Assembly: GCF_000219625.1 (NCBI RefSeq)
Contig: NC_018210.1
Location: forward strand, 1,984,001-2,048,000
Origin: Zymoseptoria tritici IPO323
Lineage: Eukaryota; Ascomycota; Dothideomycetes; Mycosphaerellales; Mycosphaerellaceae
DNA: 64,000 nt
Direction of reading: 5' to 3'
Part shown: piece by piece, positions 53,903 to 64,000 of the stretch
Layout of the letters: each line of letters starts with the position of its first letter
Position numbering within the stretch: position 1 is the stretch's first letter
The notes under the pieces: model-generated
Told to the model about the DNA's origin: nothing
Seen by the model: only the letters and a program-made list of their open reading frames with translations
Database searches by the model: none
Program-made: the position numbers and the translations under genes

Positions 53903-55887
53903 CTAAGCCTTGGTCTCCTTCTGAATCTTCCAGCCTTGGTAGTCGTTCTCCAAGCTCTTGTGTAGGGAGTCGACGTACTCGACCATGCCGCCGGACCAGT
54001 TGAGAGGCTCGACCTTGCGGCCGGGAATGTTGGCGCCCTGGTACCAGGACTTGGCCTGTGGGAAGAGAGAGGCGTCCCACTTCTCGTTCATCTGTGGGTG
54101 GTGTCAGCGAGATGTTCCACTTGGATGTTGATGTTCGATGTTGCTCACCCTCTTGCACCAGTCGGCCTCAGCTTCGTCGGTAGCCTCAACACGGGTGATA
54201 CCATCCTTCTGAACTCGCTTCATCAACTCCTCGATCCACTCGGCCTGGAACTGGGTGCAGCTAGGTCCATTGGAGAAGGCAGTAGGTGCCTGTGGACCGT
54301 AGCAGAAGAACATGTTGGGGAAGCCAGGAATGGCAATTCTGTACACAAGTCAGCATGTATGCGGTGATGAGAGAACCTCCACGGAGATTTCTTGTTCACA
54401 ACTCACCCCATGGATGTCTTGCATCCGTCCTTCCAGTGGTTGGCAATGGTCTGACCCTTGTTGTCTTGAATGTTGAGCTGGCCAAGCGAGCCAGTGACCG
54501 AATCGAAGCCTGTAGCAAGGATCAAGATATCAATCTCCTGCAGGCCCTTCGGTGTGACAAGACCCTCGGCCTTGACATCTTCGATGGGATTCTCGTTGAC
54601 GTCGATGATGGTCACGTTGTCGGCGTCGACAACCTCGTAGAAGCGCTGCTCGAGACTGGGGCGCTTTGTTCCCCATGGGTGAGGTGGGACCTCTGGTGCA
54701 AGGATCTTCTGCTTCTCCTCATCCTTGACGCGAGCGAGGACCTTCTTCCTCCAGAACTTGTATGCCTCCATGTTGGCTTCATTGTCGAAGAGCATGTCCT
54801 TGTAGGTGCTGAGCCAGTATCGGAAGCCGCCCTCTTGCCATAGCTGTGTCTTAAGTTAGCAAGGCTCACCTCAGGAGAGCGCCCAGGTACGTGCCTTTTC
54901 ATAGAACTGCTCTCTCTGCTCTGGGGTATCGTCGAATGTGTTCTTCTCGGCAAAGTCGTAGGTGAAGCCAGCAAACGTGCTGCGGGTGTCGTTGATGAGC
55001 TTCTCGTATGTTCCATCCTTCTTCTTCCTCTCTTCCTCTTCTTGATCCAATGGGTGCTGGTTCATTGGTAGGCACATGTTGGGAGTTCGCTGGTAGACGG
55101 TGAGGTGCTTCACCTTGGGCCCGATCTCTTGGATAGTCTGGATGCCGGAAGCTCCTGTACCAACGACCGCAACACGCTTGCCCTTGAGGCTGACATTGTG
55201 CTGTGGCCATTTCGCCGTGTGGAATACGTCACCCTTGAAGTTGCTCAAGCCAGGGAAGGGAGGGGAGTAATGCTTGGAAGCGAATCCGATATTGGGCATG
55301 AACCAGCGGCAGCGGATGGTCGTCTCGTCGGTGCACTCGATCAACCAGGTATTCGTCTTCTCGTCGAAGTTGGCGTGCTCCACACACTTGTTGTATGTAC
55401 TGTAACTAGTCAATCGACGATGGACTCGGAGATTCGAGTACAACTCACGTGTGCTTGCTCACGCCCCACTTCTTGTCGACATGCTCAAAGTATCTCCTGA
55501 GCTCCGGGCCGCCAGGATAACGTTCTTTGTAGGTGAAGTCCTCCCAAAGCTCTTTGTCGAAGAGCTGATAGATCGGGGTATCCGAGTCGACGCGAGCACC
55601 TGGGTAGCAGTTCCTACAGTCAAGTTAGCCTCGACGAAAGGAACAGTGGTCAAGCTGTTCTCCCTGATTGCTACTCACCAGTACCAGATACCGCCAGCAG
55701 CAGCACCCTTCTCATAGATGGAGACCGAAAGTCCCAACTTGCGGAGTCTGTTGAGAAGAGTGTATGTAGCGAATCCTGCTCCGACGAGGAGCACGTCCCT
55801 GAATGATATGGTCAGTTTGCCGTCTGCTGTGTTACAACGCTGTTCCACTCACGTATAAGGAACGTCTGGCTCTCCAACGGAACCCAT
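53903..55887 (-). CDS. Flavin-dependent monooxygenase, Baeyer-Villiger type
   Basis: Seven exons (55887-55853, 55798-55679, 55613-55449, 55399-54895, 54843-54407, 54338-54149, 54091-53903) give 546 residues. Five introns are GT-AG; the fourth (54894-54844) can only keep the frame as a GC-AG intron, joining FYEK to LWQEGGFRYWL as in homologues. The Baeyer-Villiger fingerprint is present as FKGDVFHTAKWP (161-172), and the NADPH Rossmann motif is GTGASG (187-192). The N-terminal FAD motif reads GAGFAT (18-23), lacking the third glycine. A CYPGARVDSD motif and FATGFD-like LATGFDSVTG also fit. Such enzymes insert oxygen next to ketones using FAD and NADPH. The substrate is unknown and no biosynthetic cluster surrounds it. 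Confidence 0.87.
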
Positions 55888-57875
55888 CTTGTATGGCGAA
55901 GACTTGATTCGATAGGCGAGGCTCTGCGATTGGGGAACTTTGCGTTCAATCGTGAAGTCTTGTGAGGAACGGAAGGTGTATAACGATCTCAAGAAAAGCA
56001 ATCTCTCTTACCCCTCCCTGTCCGAGGACATGGCCTCAACATATACTCCACGGCGGGTCCGAAGTTTCCATATTGGGTCGACTGAACCGTCTGCCAACAT
56101 AGAAAGGCGGGGGAGGGGTTCGCGGCCAGGCGGCGTAGGGAGCCGGACGTCGTCAGACCTTCCCGATCTGCGTCAACCCCGTGGGGCTCTCGTACCAAGC
56201 TCCTGCTCGTTGCGCCAGCAGATTGGCTGCGAAGGGTCGCGCGGAAGCAGATGCGGGGTGCTCACCAGCTTCGCGGAACTAGCGCGCAGGCGAGTGATCA
56301 GCTCGTCCCGGCGAAACGGAAGCGCCAACGACTGTCGTGTTACTATTGAAAGTGGCTCATGGAGATGTCCAGTCCTATTCCACATCTGGGATGTCAACGA
56401 CTCGGTTGAGCGGAGTGGGAGGAACATGATTGCTGGCCGGATCAATGAATCTTTGCTGGTGTGAAAGTCCATCTTTCGAGTCTTGTAGCCGTGAAACAGC
56501 TGTTCTGCCGTGCAGCTCTGGCATCCAGGACTGAGGGTGCGGTGCATGCGGATCTCCGCTGCAGTCAATTTGGCAAGTCTAGGCACTCGTAATTCAAATC
56601 TCGAGTGGCAAGCAGCTCGAGATCTGGGCAAGTGGCGCCTCAGATCTGTGTTCTGCGCATCGGACGCAGGCAACGGCACAAGTCTAGAACAGACATGCCG
56701 CATATGGCAACAATAGCGAAGCGGCTCTGCCGTATGCTGGTGAGTGGAGCTACCCAGCCCAGTTCTGATGAACGTCTCTCGAGATGAACACATTTGGAAT
56801 TTGATGCTTGTATGTTGTATGTCCAGGCTGGTAGTCTCCCAAATGGTGCAACGTAGCGATGGATTCCGCTCCGAGCTCTGGAAAATAGAAGCATGCTCTG
56901 TCAACGGGTTTCCTGTTCAGGGAATACTGCTCCAATCATGCGAGGGAAATGCTTATCCAGATCTCGGCAGAGCCGACCTTGTGATCCGCCGTACTGCCGC
57001 AACGATGTCCAAAAAGCGGATACCCACCAGGATGAAGAACTGTAGGTGGAAAGCGGAGCTGAGCTCCAGAACATTGCAAACATCCCATATTGCAAGGAGT
57101 GAAAGAGTCTCGACACCATCGCAGCACACTCGACTCTTACGAGAACAATGGGCATAGACTCACACGATAGACAGCATAGCCATGCTACATGTGTTGCGCA
57201 GGATATCGAATAAAAGGTGCGGATCGCGGTTTCGTTCTCTCATGCTGTACAGGTTCGAAACGAGGAGGCGGATGAAGATTGTTGAAAACTTGGTCGAAAG
57301 AAAAGTTTGGGCACGACAATGCCTGATCCTGCACGCCACACCTCAATGCCGGTTGGGATCGGACGGGAGTCCTTGCGTTTCAACGCGTTATGTGGAGGAG
57401 TACCGAGATCTGGAACATTTTCACCGGGTACCGGGTGCTTGATGGGTGTCATCTTTCAGTAGCGTTGTGTGGAGAAGCATGGATTCCCTGGCCAAGATGA
57501 CAGCGCTGACACGAAGTGATGTTTGATGATTCGGCATCGAGTCTGCTTCTTCTCGCAACGGTATTTCGCCCGTGTTCTTGCCGTGCTGGGCGCCTTTGCG
57601 TGAACGCAAGCGGGATTGCGCTCTAAATCTCGGTCTGTGAGTCTGTTAAGCTCGACTGTCGATGCCTTCAAGGTAACAGTGTAAAACATGAAGATGGCTT
57701 GCAGGGATCAATGCAAGGTTGTGCCCGAGACACATGCCGAATACCTCAGACATCGTGTCAGGATAGAAGTCTCCACAGAAGTTGTGCGATACGCGAAGCC
57801 AGCCGTCCAGTTTCGAAAAATCAGGGAGTGTCCTGGTGGATTGGTGATTTCCTGCTCAGCGTCGTTCGGACAAGC
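55888..57875. other. Long intergenic region without recognisable gene
   Basis: About 2 kb. The longest frame is 56173-56904 (-), 243 codons, but its product is Cys/His/Arg/Ser-rich with no motif and overlaps equally open frames on the plus strand, suggesting chance. No repeat array or transposon relic is evident. Confidence 0.45.
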
Positions 57876-59181
57876 CTATCTTGTCACATCACGTTTCAAC
57901 ATGTCGAGGATTCGTTGAGCGTCGACCTGACTAGGCGTATTGGACTCAGATCGCACGATCTCCTTCTCTGGAAGCGATCCGGCGGACCGCAGAGCATCTT
58001 GAAGTTCGATTTCTTCACCCTTGCGGATCTTGTCGTACTCTTTGTCGAGCAGGAAGCCGTCCGGCAGCGAGTCCGGACAATCTGGTAGCACGAAGATGGT
58101 GGGGTACTCCAGGACAGTGCGATTCTTTAGACATTCTGTCATGCTGTCTCCCGCATGCAAAGGAATGAGAACTTTCGATGCCGAGGTTGTGCCAGTCTTG
58201 AGCAAATAGAAGTAGCGTTTCGAATCGGGATGTGCTTCTGCGGCTGGGTCGCTCTTGGTGCAGGGTTCAGCATCAGCGGTAGTTGTCGCGTCCAGACCGT
58301 TAGCCTGGGTCAGAGGATTGTCGGTAATAGATTCAGTGGAATGGCTGACTCCCACATCCTCGACCTTGGATATATCTTGGACAGTTCCCTCAGCAGATGG
58401 TGTCTCAATGGGAAGTGCATCTAATTTCCGCCGTTTGATTTTGCGACCCGAGGATGACCCAGCTGCAGACTTGCGCTCGGCTGTATCTTTCTCCAGCCGC
58501 ATGAGCTGATGAGCGTCGGCCACGGTGCTTGACTCCAGACAATTATGCTGAATGTCCCGGTCGCCGTGCGCATCAACCCACTCGACCGTCCACATGACAT
58601 GCTGGCGTCTACGGAACTGTCAGTACCTGTCAATCCGATGATCACTGGCCAGCGCGTACTTTGTTGAGCGGGTCTGATTGGTCTTCTGACGACTCATTCC
58701 TCGAGGAGCTCGGTTGACGGCGATGCGATTCATGGTCAGGTAGCGTTGCAGGAGACTTTCGGGGTGCAGACCCCTTTCGAAGACCTTGCTCGCATCTTTG
58801 CCATTGACGCCACGATCCTGGGCCTCGCGACTGGCATGATCGATGGTACGCTCAACACTTTTGAGGTAATTGTAGTCGCGGTCGATACCGGCGGGCGTGG
58901 CGAGCTCACTCTTCTTGACATAGACAGCTTCATCCCGCTTGCCATTGCACGAAGCTCTCTGCTGGTGGCGCTTGTAGCAAGGCAACGAACATGTGCGGGT
59001 CTTGCATCTTGGGCATCGATACTTGGGCTTTTCCGTGAAGCTACTCGAGTCAGCACAAGTGGGGTCGAGATGAATGAAATCGCACGTGATGATGATGGGG
59101 AAAAGAGCTGATAGAATGACGATGAAAGGCGTCGACCTACCAAATAGTGCACAACTCGGACAAGAGAGCCTCGTCGGACAT
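57876..59181 (-). CDS. BCD1: Box C/D snoRNP assembly factor Bcd1 (HIT-type zinc finger)
   Basis: Three exons (59181-59141, 59040-58660, 58608-57876) give 384 residues; introns of 100 and 51 bp close in phase. The complete HIT finger is restored across the first intron: Cys11, Cys14, Cys23, Cys26, Cys31, Cys35, His39, Cys45 (LCTICFTEKPKYRCPRC then CSLPCYKRHQQRASC). Bcd1-specific segments follow: DRDYNYLKSVERTID, NRAPRGMSRQKTNQTRSTK and HVMWTVEWV. Bcd1 is essential for box C/D snoRNA accumulation. An in-frame ATG at 59331 would add 50 residues; the later ATG is preferred because the HIT finger sits at the extreme N-terminus in orthologues. The linker (about 200-270) is Asp/Ser/Thr-rich. Confidence 0.9.
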
Positions 59182-59331
59182 GACGGACAGATCGTTGCGC
59201 TGTGCTCTTGTGACTACGTTGCTTGCGACAGGACGGGCACAGCCGGAGAAGGCGATCCTACCTCGCCGCTGTTGGTGATATTGCGAAGTGGAAGGATTTT
59301 GGTGGAGAGTTGTGATGGGATTGGCGTTCAT

Positions 59332-61203
59332 CAATAGATGAATCTATGCAAAGCGTGATGGCCGTCCTGGATACAAAGCAAGTGAAGGCGTAGGCGTAGT
59401 GATGTCGATGAAAGTTCTTGCCCGAGTGTGTGTGGATGCAGGTGGATGTTTCAGATTTCTGTAGGCGCGTTGGAGGCGTAAAATAGTGGCCGTTGACTCG
59501 CGGCTGTCGGAGCGGGAGCGTCCGCTTTCGATCTTCAGTTCAGCGAGACTGAACTGCTACAAATAATGTCAAAGATACAGAGAGAGATCTCGCTGCCCAA
59601 AAACGATCTGCTGTCGTGGAGAAGCGGAGAAGACTACTGGTATTCCGAGGCTCGCATGGACAACTCGACGGAGGATGGCCAACGCGGCTGGGCTTGGACG
59701 GAGTGACGGACGGGATGATGGGCCTGGATCTACACATTGCCTGACTCTCACAGTCGATGATCACAAAGCCTCAACGCAGAACATCTTTTGACAAGCGCCT
59801 GCCCAAAAGGTACACGCTTGTTTCATGTCTCCCTACTGTGATGATCAGCAGAACAAGCGTCGACCTTATGTTGCTCACGCCATGTCCGAGCCCTTGGTCC
59901 TCGTGCGGGCGATGTGCAATGCGAGTCAGACTGGTGTTGGGGCCGTCGGTATTCGTCATGCAGGCCACAATGCCTTGTCACGCCGTAGCATGATCTGCGA
60001 GACCGAGCATCGCAGCGGTGACATATCAGCATGCCAGGACCGAAATCGCTCATTCTGAAGCAGATGGACAGACAGGACAGTTGGAAAGAGTGCCTGTCAC
60101 CTCTACCATGCACAGCAGATAGTAGCCCACATCGCAGATTCGAACTTCCCAGCGACATCCTAACTTGAAGACAATATGTACAACATCAGCTCCTTGCTCT
60201 TCTAGACCGAATTGGAGAGGCCTTGGCCCTTCGGGTGCATGAGTCGGACAAGCTACGATCGGGGAAGCGAGGCGTTTGCAGGTGAACCCCGGTCTCCAAG
60301 CTTGACACACTACTGCAGTCGCATCGCACCCATGCGGTCGTCGCCCGAAATGACCAATGTCGTGCAATTTACTTTCGAGTTGCAGGTGTGTGGGTTTGTG
60401 TTGTTGGTACATGTTGCTGGTTGACGGTGGAGGCAAAATACAAACAGAAGCAGCCGGCAATGGCATACACTCATCAGGACATCCCTCCCTCGACGATGGC
60501 AACGCACGTGGAATGATGATCAGTGCGACGCGAGAGGCGGACGGGACGAATCATCCAATTGAGTTTGGCCGCCCTGATCGGCGCAAGAACCAAGGCGAGA
60601 GTCGGCTTGGACGCTAGTGAGTGGCCATCTCGACGACTGACCATTGAGACGGACTTGTACCCGGCACATCACACCCACTACACACAGACTACACACAGAC
60701 TACACACAGACTACACACAGACTACACACAGACTACACTCGCTCATGGCCTCCACCCGCCACTCCACGGTCCGAGCAGTGCCGCTGCATGAGCCAGGAGC
60801 TCGCTCGGGGCATGCAGGGATCAGGTTGCACCCTGGTCAAACATGCATGCCAGCCATATCACTCATCTTCCGTCGCGGCATGTGCAGGTTTGGTCCAACT
60901 CACCTCAGCCTCTTCCGCACCGTCGTTTCTCTTTCCCCTCCAATTTCCCGGCAGCTGAGCTGACCATCATCTAATCGTCCATCTATCATTCTGTTCATTG
61001 CCCTTCTGCTGCTGTATATCACTGCAACGCCCGTACGACCGCAGACCATCCGGCCCGTCCTGAGTCTGACCGTGCCTGCGACGTGCAGCGGCGCCAACGA
61101 CCTGGCGCAAACCAAGAGCCCCTTTCTACCATCACCACTTCGGCCGACTTGCATCGTAGCGTTGCAATAAACTCCGCATCGGCCGTCTGGCAAAACGGCC
61201 CTC
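59332..61203. other. Divergent intergenic region with a minisatellite
   Basis: About 1.9 kb between BCD1 and the DENN gene. Frames up to 150 codons occur but none is recognisable. A perfect 11-bp minisatellite lies at 60681-60735. Confidence 0.45.
60681..60735. repeat. 11-bp minisatellite, five perfect units
   Basis: CACACAGACTA is repeated five times without mismatch (60681-60735), preceded and followed by partial units. It lies about 470 bases upstream of the DENN gene start. Confidence 0.95.
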
Positions 61204-64000
61204 ATGGCTCCTTCATTCACCTCACGTCCTCGATCCATCGAGTCTGGTCGACCTGTCAGCCGCGACGACGACAGTGTCGTGATCCCGAACCGGACCTCAT
61301 CACTCCACTCGCGCATCACACAACCACTGCCAGGCGCCACGATGCAGCACAAGTCCAGCAGTCGAGCGCCAAAGACCCTCACTCATGCCTACATGGTGTG
61401 CGGTGTGGGCAGGGAACCATCACAATGGGTCAAGGCTCCGGCACCAGTCCAAGGCAAGATTGGCCATCTCAAAGGTGCTGTTGGGCAGTTCTGGCTGCCT
61501 GAAATACTGGGAAGCAGTCCGAGGTTGGAACAGGATAACGACATCGCCCGCTCTCTCCATGCAGCAATGAGGGTACGTCGAAACCGCACGGACACATCCA
61601 TCATACTGTATGCTGACAATTCTCCCAGGCATGTTTCCCTCACGATGTCGAAATTTGTACCGGCAGCACTCAGCCACATTGCGTGCACCATTCCTTCGTA
61701 CTCCAGCAGGACTCCTCCCACACATTGTACGGCATTGCACTGCGAGTGTGGTCTCGTGCTGACGAGAAGCGCGCCGAAACGATTCGAGATCTGCGAAAGC
61801 GCACCGAGGCCGATTATTACGATTCTCCTGGCGAGACGTACTGGATCCCATACTGTCTCTCCTTCTTGTCACGATATCCACTTTACAACCTCCTCGGCGA
61901 CTACCTTCGTGGCATGTGGATCCATTGGAACAAGGCTACAAATCTCTTCCACGCTGAGGAGGTGTCCCGCATTCTCAGCTTTCCAGCCCCTCGCCTGAAT
62001 GACCTGGTGCGCATCGACATGAAGGACTATGCGCTCTGCTATCAATTCCCTTCCGCACCAACGGGCTTCCAGAACTTTGCCATGTGGCCTCTATTCTCCT
62101 GCCTGTCGATTCCCAACATTGTTGGGATCCTCGAGGCTGCGGTATCACCTACACGCCGCATCATTTTCATCTCTCACTACCCTGCGATGCTCACCGTGGC
62201 CACGGAGACTGTTCGTTACATGGTCCGTGTATACGAGTGGAGCGGTCTTTATGTTCCCGTGGTGCACGCTCGCCATGCCCGCGAACTTGTGCAAGAACCT
62301 GGTCCATATATCCTTGGGCTGACTGCGGAATGCCGGACTCTCTTCACAGCACCATCAGATGCTCTGGTTGTGGATCTCGACCGCAACTTCGTGCTCACCT
62401 CAAGTCCGCCCACAGCATGGACCGCCCGCCAACGCTCCAAGCTCATCAACCGGATGACTCAAGCTCTCGATGGCGATGTTGCTCCTTCGGGCGTGCCTTC
62501 TCACCTCCGGTCAGCATACGGCGGCGGCAAGCTCATTCCGGCTGGTCAGATCATCGTCATGCGTGGCGAAGTCGAGAGTGTTCACGATCCAGAATGGTGG
62601 AACCAGGACGAGGTCATGAAGGTCATGGACCACGCGTGTGAGAAATTGGTGAGTATTCCTTGATGTGAATAGTCACAATCGATTGCTGACATTGTTGATT
62701 CAGGGCAAAAACACCGGCGTTAGAGCCGTCTTTGGTGGAGCGCAAAAGAAGCCATTGACGACCAAGGTCTCCATGCGACACTTGAACGAGATTGTCCGCG
62801 AGCGAAATCAGTACTCTCGCGATGCCATGGAAGCCTGGCAAGATTTCATCAACCTCAAAGGACGCATGGATATGGAGCTCTCCAAGGTTTCGAAGCGCAA
62901 CAACTACCTTGTCGAAGAGCTGGAGAGCTGGAAGCAGCAGTTCCTCAAGTTCCAGACATTTGCTGAGCAGCTCACTAAGGAGACGAATGAGCTCAAGATC
63001 AAGATTGAAGGCCACAAGCGGGAGAACCGTCGCCTGAATTCCATGATCGATCAACACAAGGACGATTCTCAAAGGTTGACGGTCCGTCTTTCGGGCACGG
63101 AGAAGCAGAGAGACGATGCTTTGCAGGCATTGGTCTTGCAGCAGGAGATTGCAGAAGAGCTCGAGCGAGAACGGAAGAGAAACAAGAAGGATCTGTCTGC
63201 CCTGCAGCACACCAACGTCACGCTTCTCCGCCAGCGGGATGAAGCTCAACGAGTCGTTCTCCATCTACGTGCGTTGATCGACGGGCAGGCTCACCACATG
63301 GAACACATTGTCAAATCGATTGGCGATGTGCCTGAGGCGGCTGAACTGACGAATGCTACGGGAGTGGAAGGCGCAGAGAAGGACCAAGCCGAGATCAGCC
63401 CGGTCCGTCCACAGAGTGCCGCCTGGTCAAGAGCTTCCTCTCGAGCAAGCACGCGCATGTCGCAATACCGCACAGATGGTGAGGAAGCCTCCTCCCCATT
63501 GGAGTCGCGGATGTCCATGACTACCGCGGCACGCAAACGTGGATCTGGGTCCAACATGGCTGACGTTGCAGACCGTCACCTCCGAGACAAGACGGACGCC
63601 ATCGCCTACATCATCCGCAACATTTCCGAGCAGTGCGCCGCCGCTGTGGAAGGTTTGGACCTGGCCCGCCGCGCCGAGACCGTCAGCAGTGAAGGCGGCG
63701 ATGACGACTCACGATCGGAATCCGGAAAGCAGCGTGGCAAGCGTTCGAAGAAGCGCATGTCTGCTGACTCCATGTCCGGCCATGGCGACAACGACAACGG
63801 GTCAGATTTCGACTCTGGCGACAACAGATCCGAGGCCAGATCCAGCTATCTTCATCCGAAGCGAGGCTCGTCCAATGTGCCGCCCACGCCTGAGCTGGTT
63901 CATGATCGTAGCTCTACCAGCATGAGTGTCGCTAGTGAGAGTACCACGGCCACACCCCAGCGGTACAGCCTTCAAAGCCAGTACCGCACTCATGAGGAGG
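61204..64000 (+). CDS. DENN-domain protein with C-terminal coiled coil, 3' end outside window
   Basis: Exons 61204-61572, 61629-62648 and 62704 to the window end (introns 56 and 55 bp, phases close) give at least 895 residues with no stop reached. The upstream DENN region includes THAYMVCGVG and, after intron 1, FPHDVEICT. The core reads FVLQQDSSHTLYGIALRVW, YWIPYCLSFLSRYPLYNLLGDYLR, FPLFSCLSIPNIV-like WPLFSCLSIPNIVGILEAAVSPTRRIIFISHYPAMLTVATETV, and YILGLTAECRTLF with VVDLD, the cDENN/dDENN landmarks. After about residue 500 comes a long coiled coil (KRNNYLVEELESWKQQFLKF onward) and a Ser-rich tail. DENN proteins are Rab guanine-nucleotide exchange factors in membrane traffic; the Rab partner is not predictable. 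Truncated at the window edge. Confidence 0.88.

Noticed and set aside
56173..56904. 243-codon minus frame between monooxygenase and BCD1
   Set aside because: Composition is unlike a protein, no motif is seen, and other frames are equally open over the same bases.
1..64000. Secondary-metabolite gene cluster (lipase, MFS transporter, flavin monooxygenase)
   Set aside because: No polyketide, non-ribosomal peptide or terpene backbone gene is present and the candidates are tens of kilobases apart among housekeeping genes.
1..64000. tRNA or rRNA genes
   Set aside because: No cloverleaf with paired A and B boxes or rRNA-like segment was found by eye; tRNAscan-SE and Infernal would be decisive.

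Overview
The window looks like a gene-dense chromosome segment of a filamentous ascomycete (Pezizomycotina), most likely a Dothideomycete, although the class is an inference. The evidence is short GT-AG introns (mostly 49-75 bp, up to 134 bp), fungal-specific families (DAD1, Rho4, HAL-type kinase, siderophore transporter, fused Egt1, filamentous-fungal dynein and PEX12), and a transposon relic with a strong repeat-induced point mutation (RIP) signature: CpA/TpG lost, TpA gained, CpG kept.

Layout. 1-876: 3' part of a probable tRNA(Ile)-lysidine synthase (+). 974-2433: secreted CalB-type lipase (-). 4068-6110: siderophore-type MFS transporter (-) with an iron-repressor GATA box upstream. 7013-8402: membrane-anchored GNAT acetyltransferase (-). 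9900-12264: HAL4/SAT4-like Ser/Thr kinase (-). 13255-17775: RIP-decayed PIF/Harbinger DNA transposon carrying a younger, un-RIPed insertion with a 14-bp target duplication and a (CAAA)n tail. 18799-31773: cytoplasmic dynein heavy chain, one intronless 4324-codon frame (-). 32715-34352: sphingoid-base-phosphate phosphatase (-). 35010-35940: Rho4-like GTPase (+). 36492-36867: DAD1 (-), divergent from PEX12 at 37083-38477 (+). 38708-40927: unknown 739-aa protein (+). 42645-45619: ergothioneine synthase Egt1 (+). 46944-48272: unknown Cys/His N-terminal protein (+). 48803-50418: NMD3 (+). 51364-52145: UBL3/MUB-like prenylated ubiquitin-fold protein (+). 52753-53275: proteasome chaperone UMP1 (-). 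53903-55887: Baeyer-Villiger-type flavin monooxygenase (-). 57876-59181: BCD1 snoRNP factor (-). 61204 to window end: DENN-domain protein, 3' truncated (+).

The genes are mostly unrelated housekeeping and accessory functions rather than one pathway, and I see no biosynthetic cluster, CRISPR array or RNA gene. The most notable signals are the nested, differently aged transposon layers at 13-18 kb, a textbook SreA/Fep1-type site ahead of the siderophore transporter, a GC-AG intron in the monooxygenase, and two unrecognised protein genes. Coding models come from reading splice sites and checking that phases close; no homology search was run.
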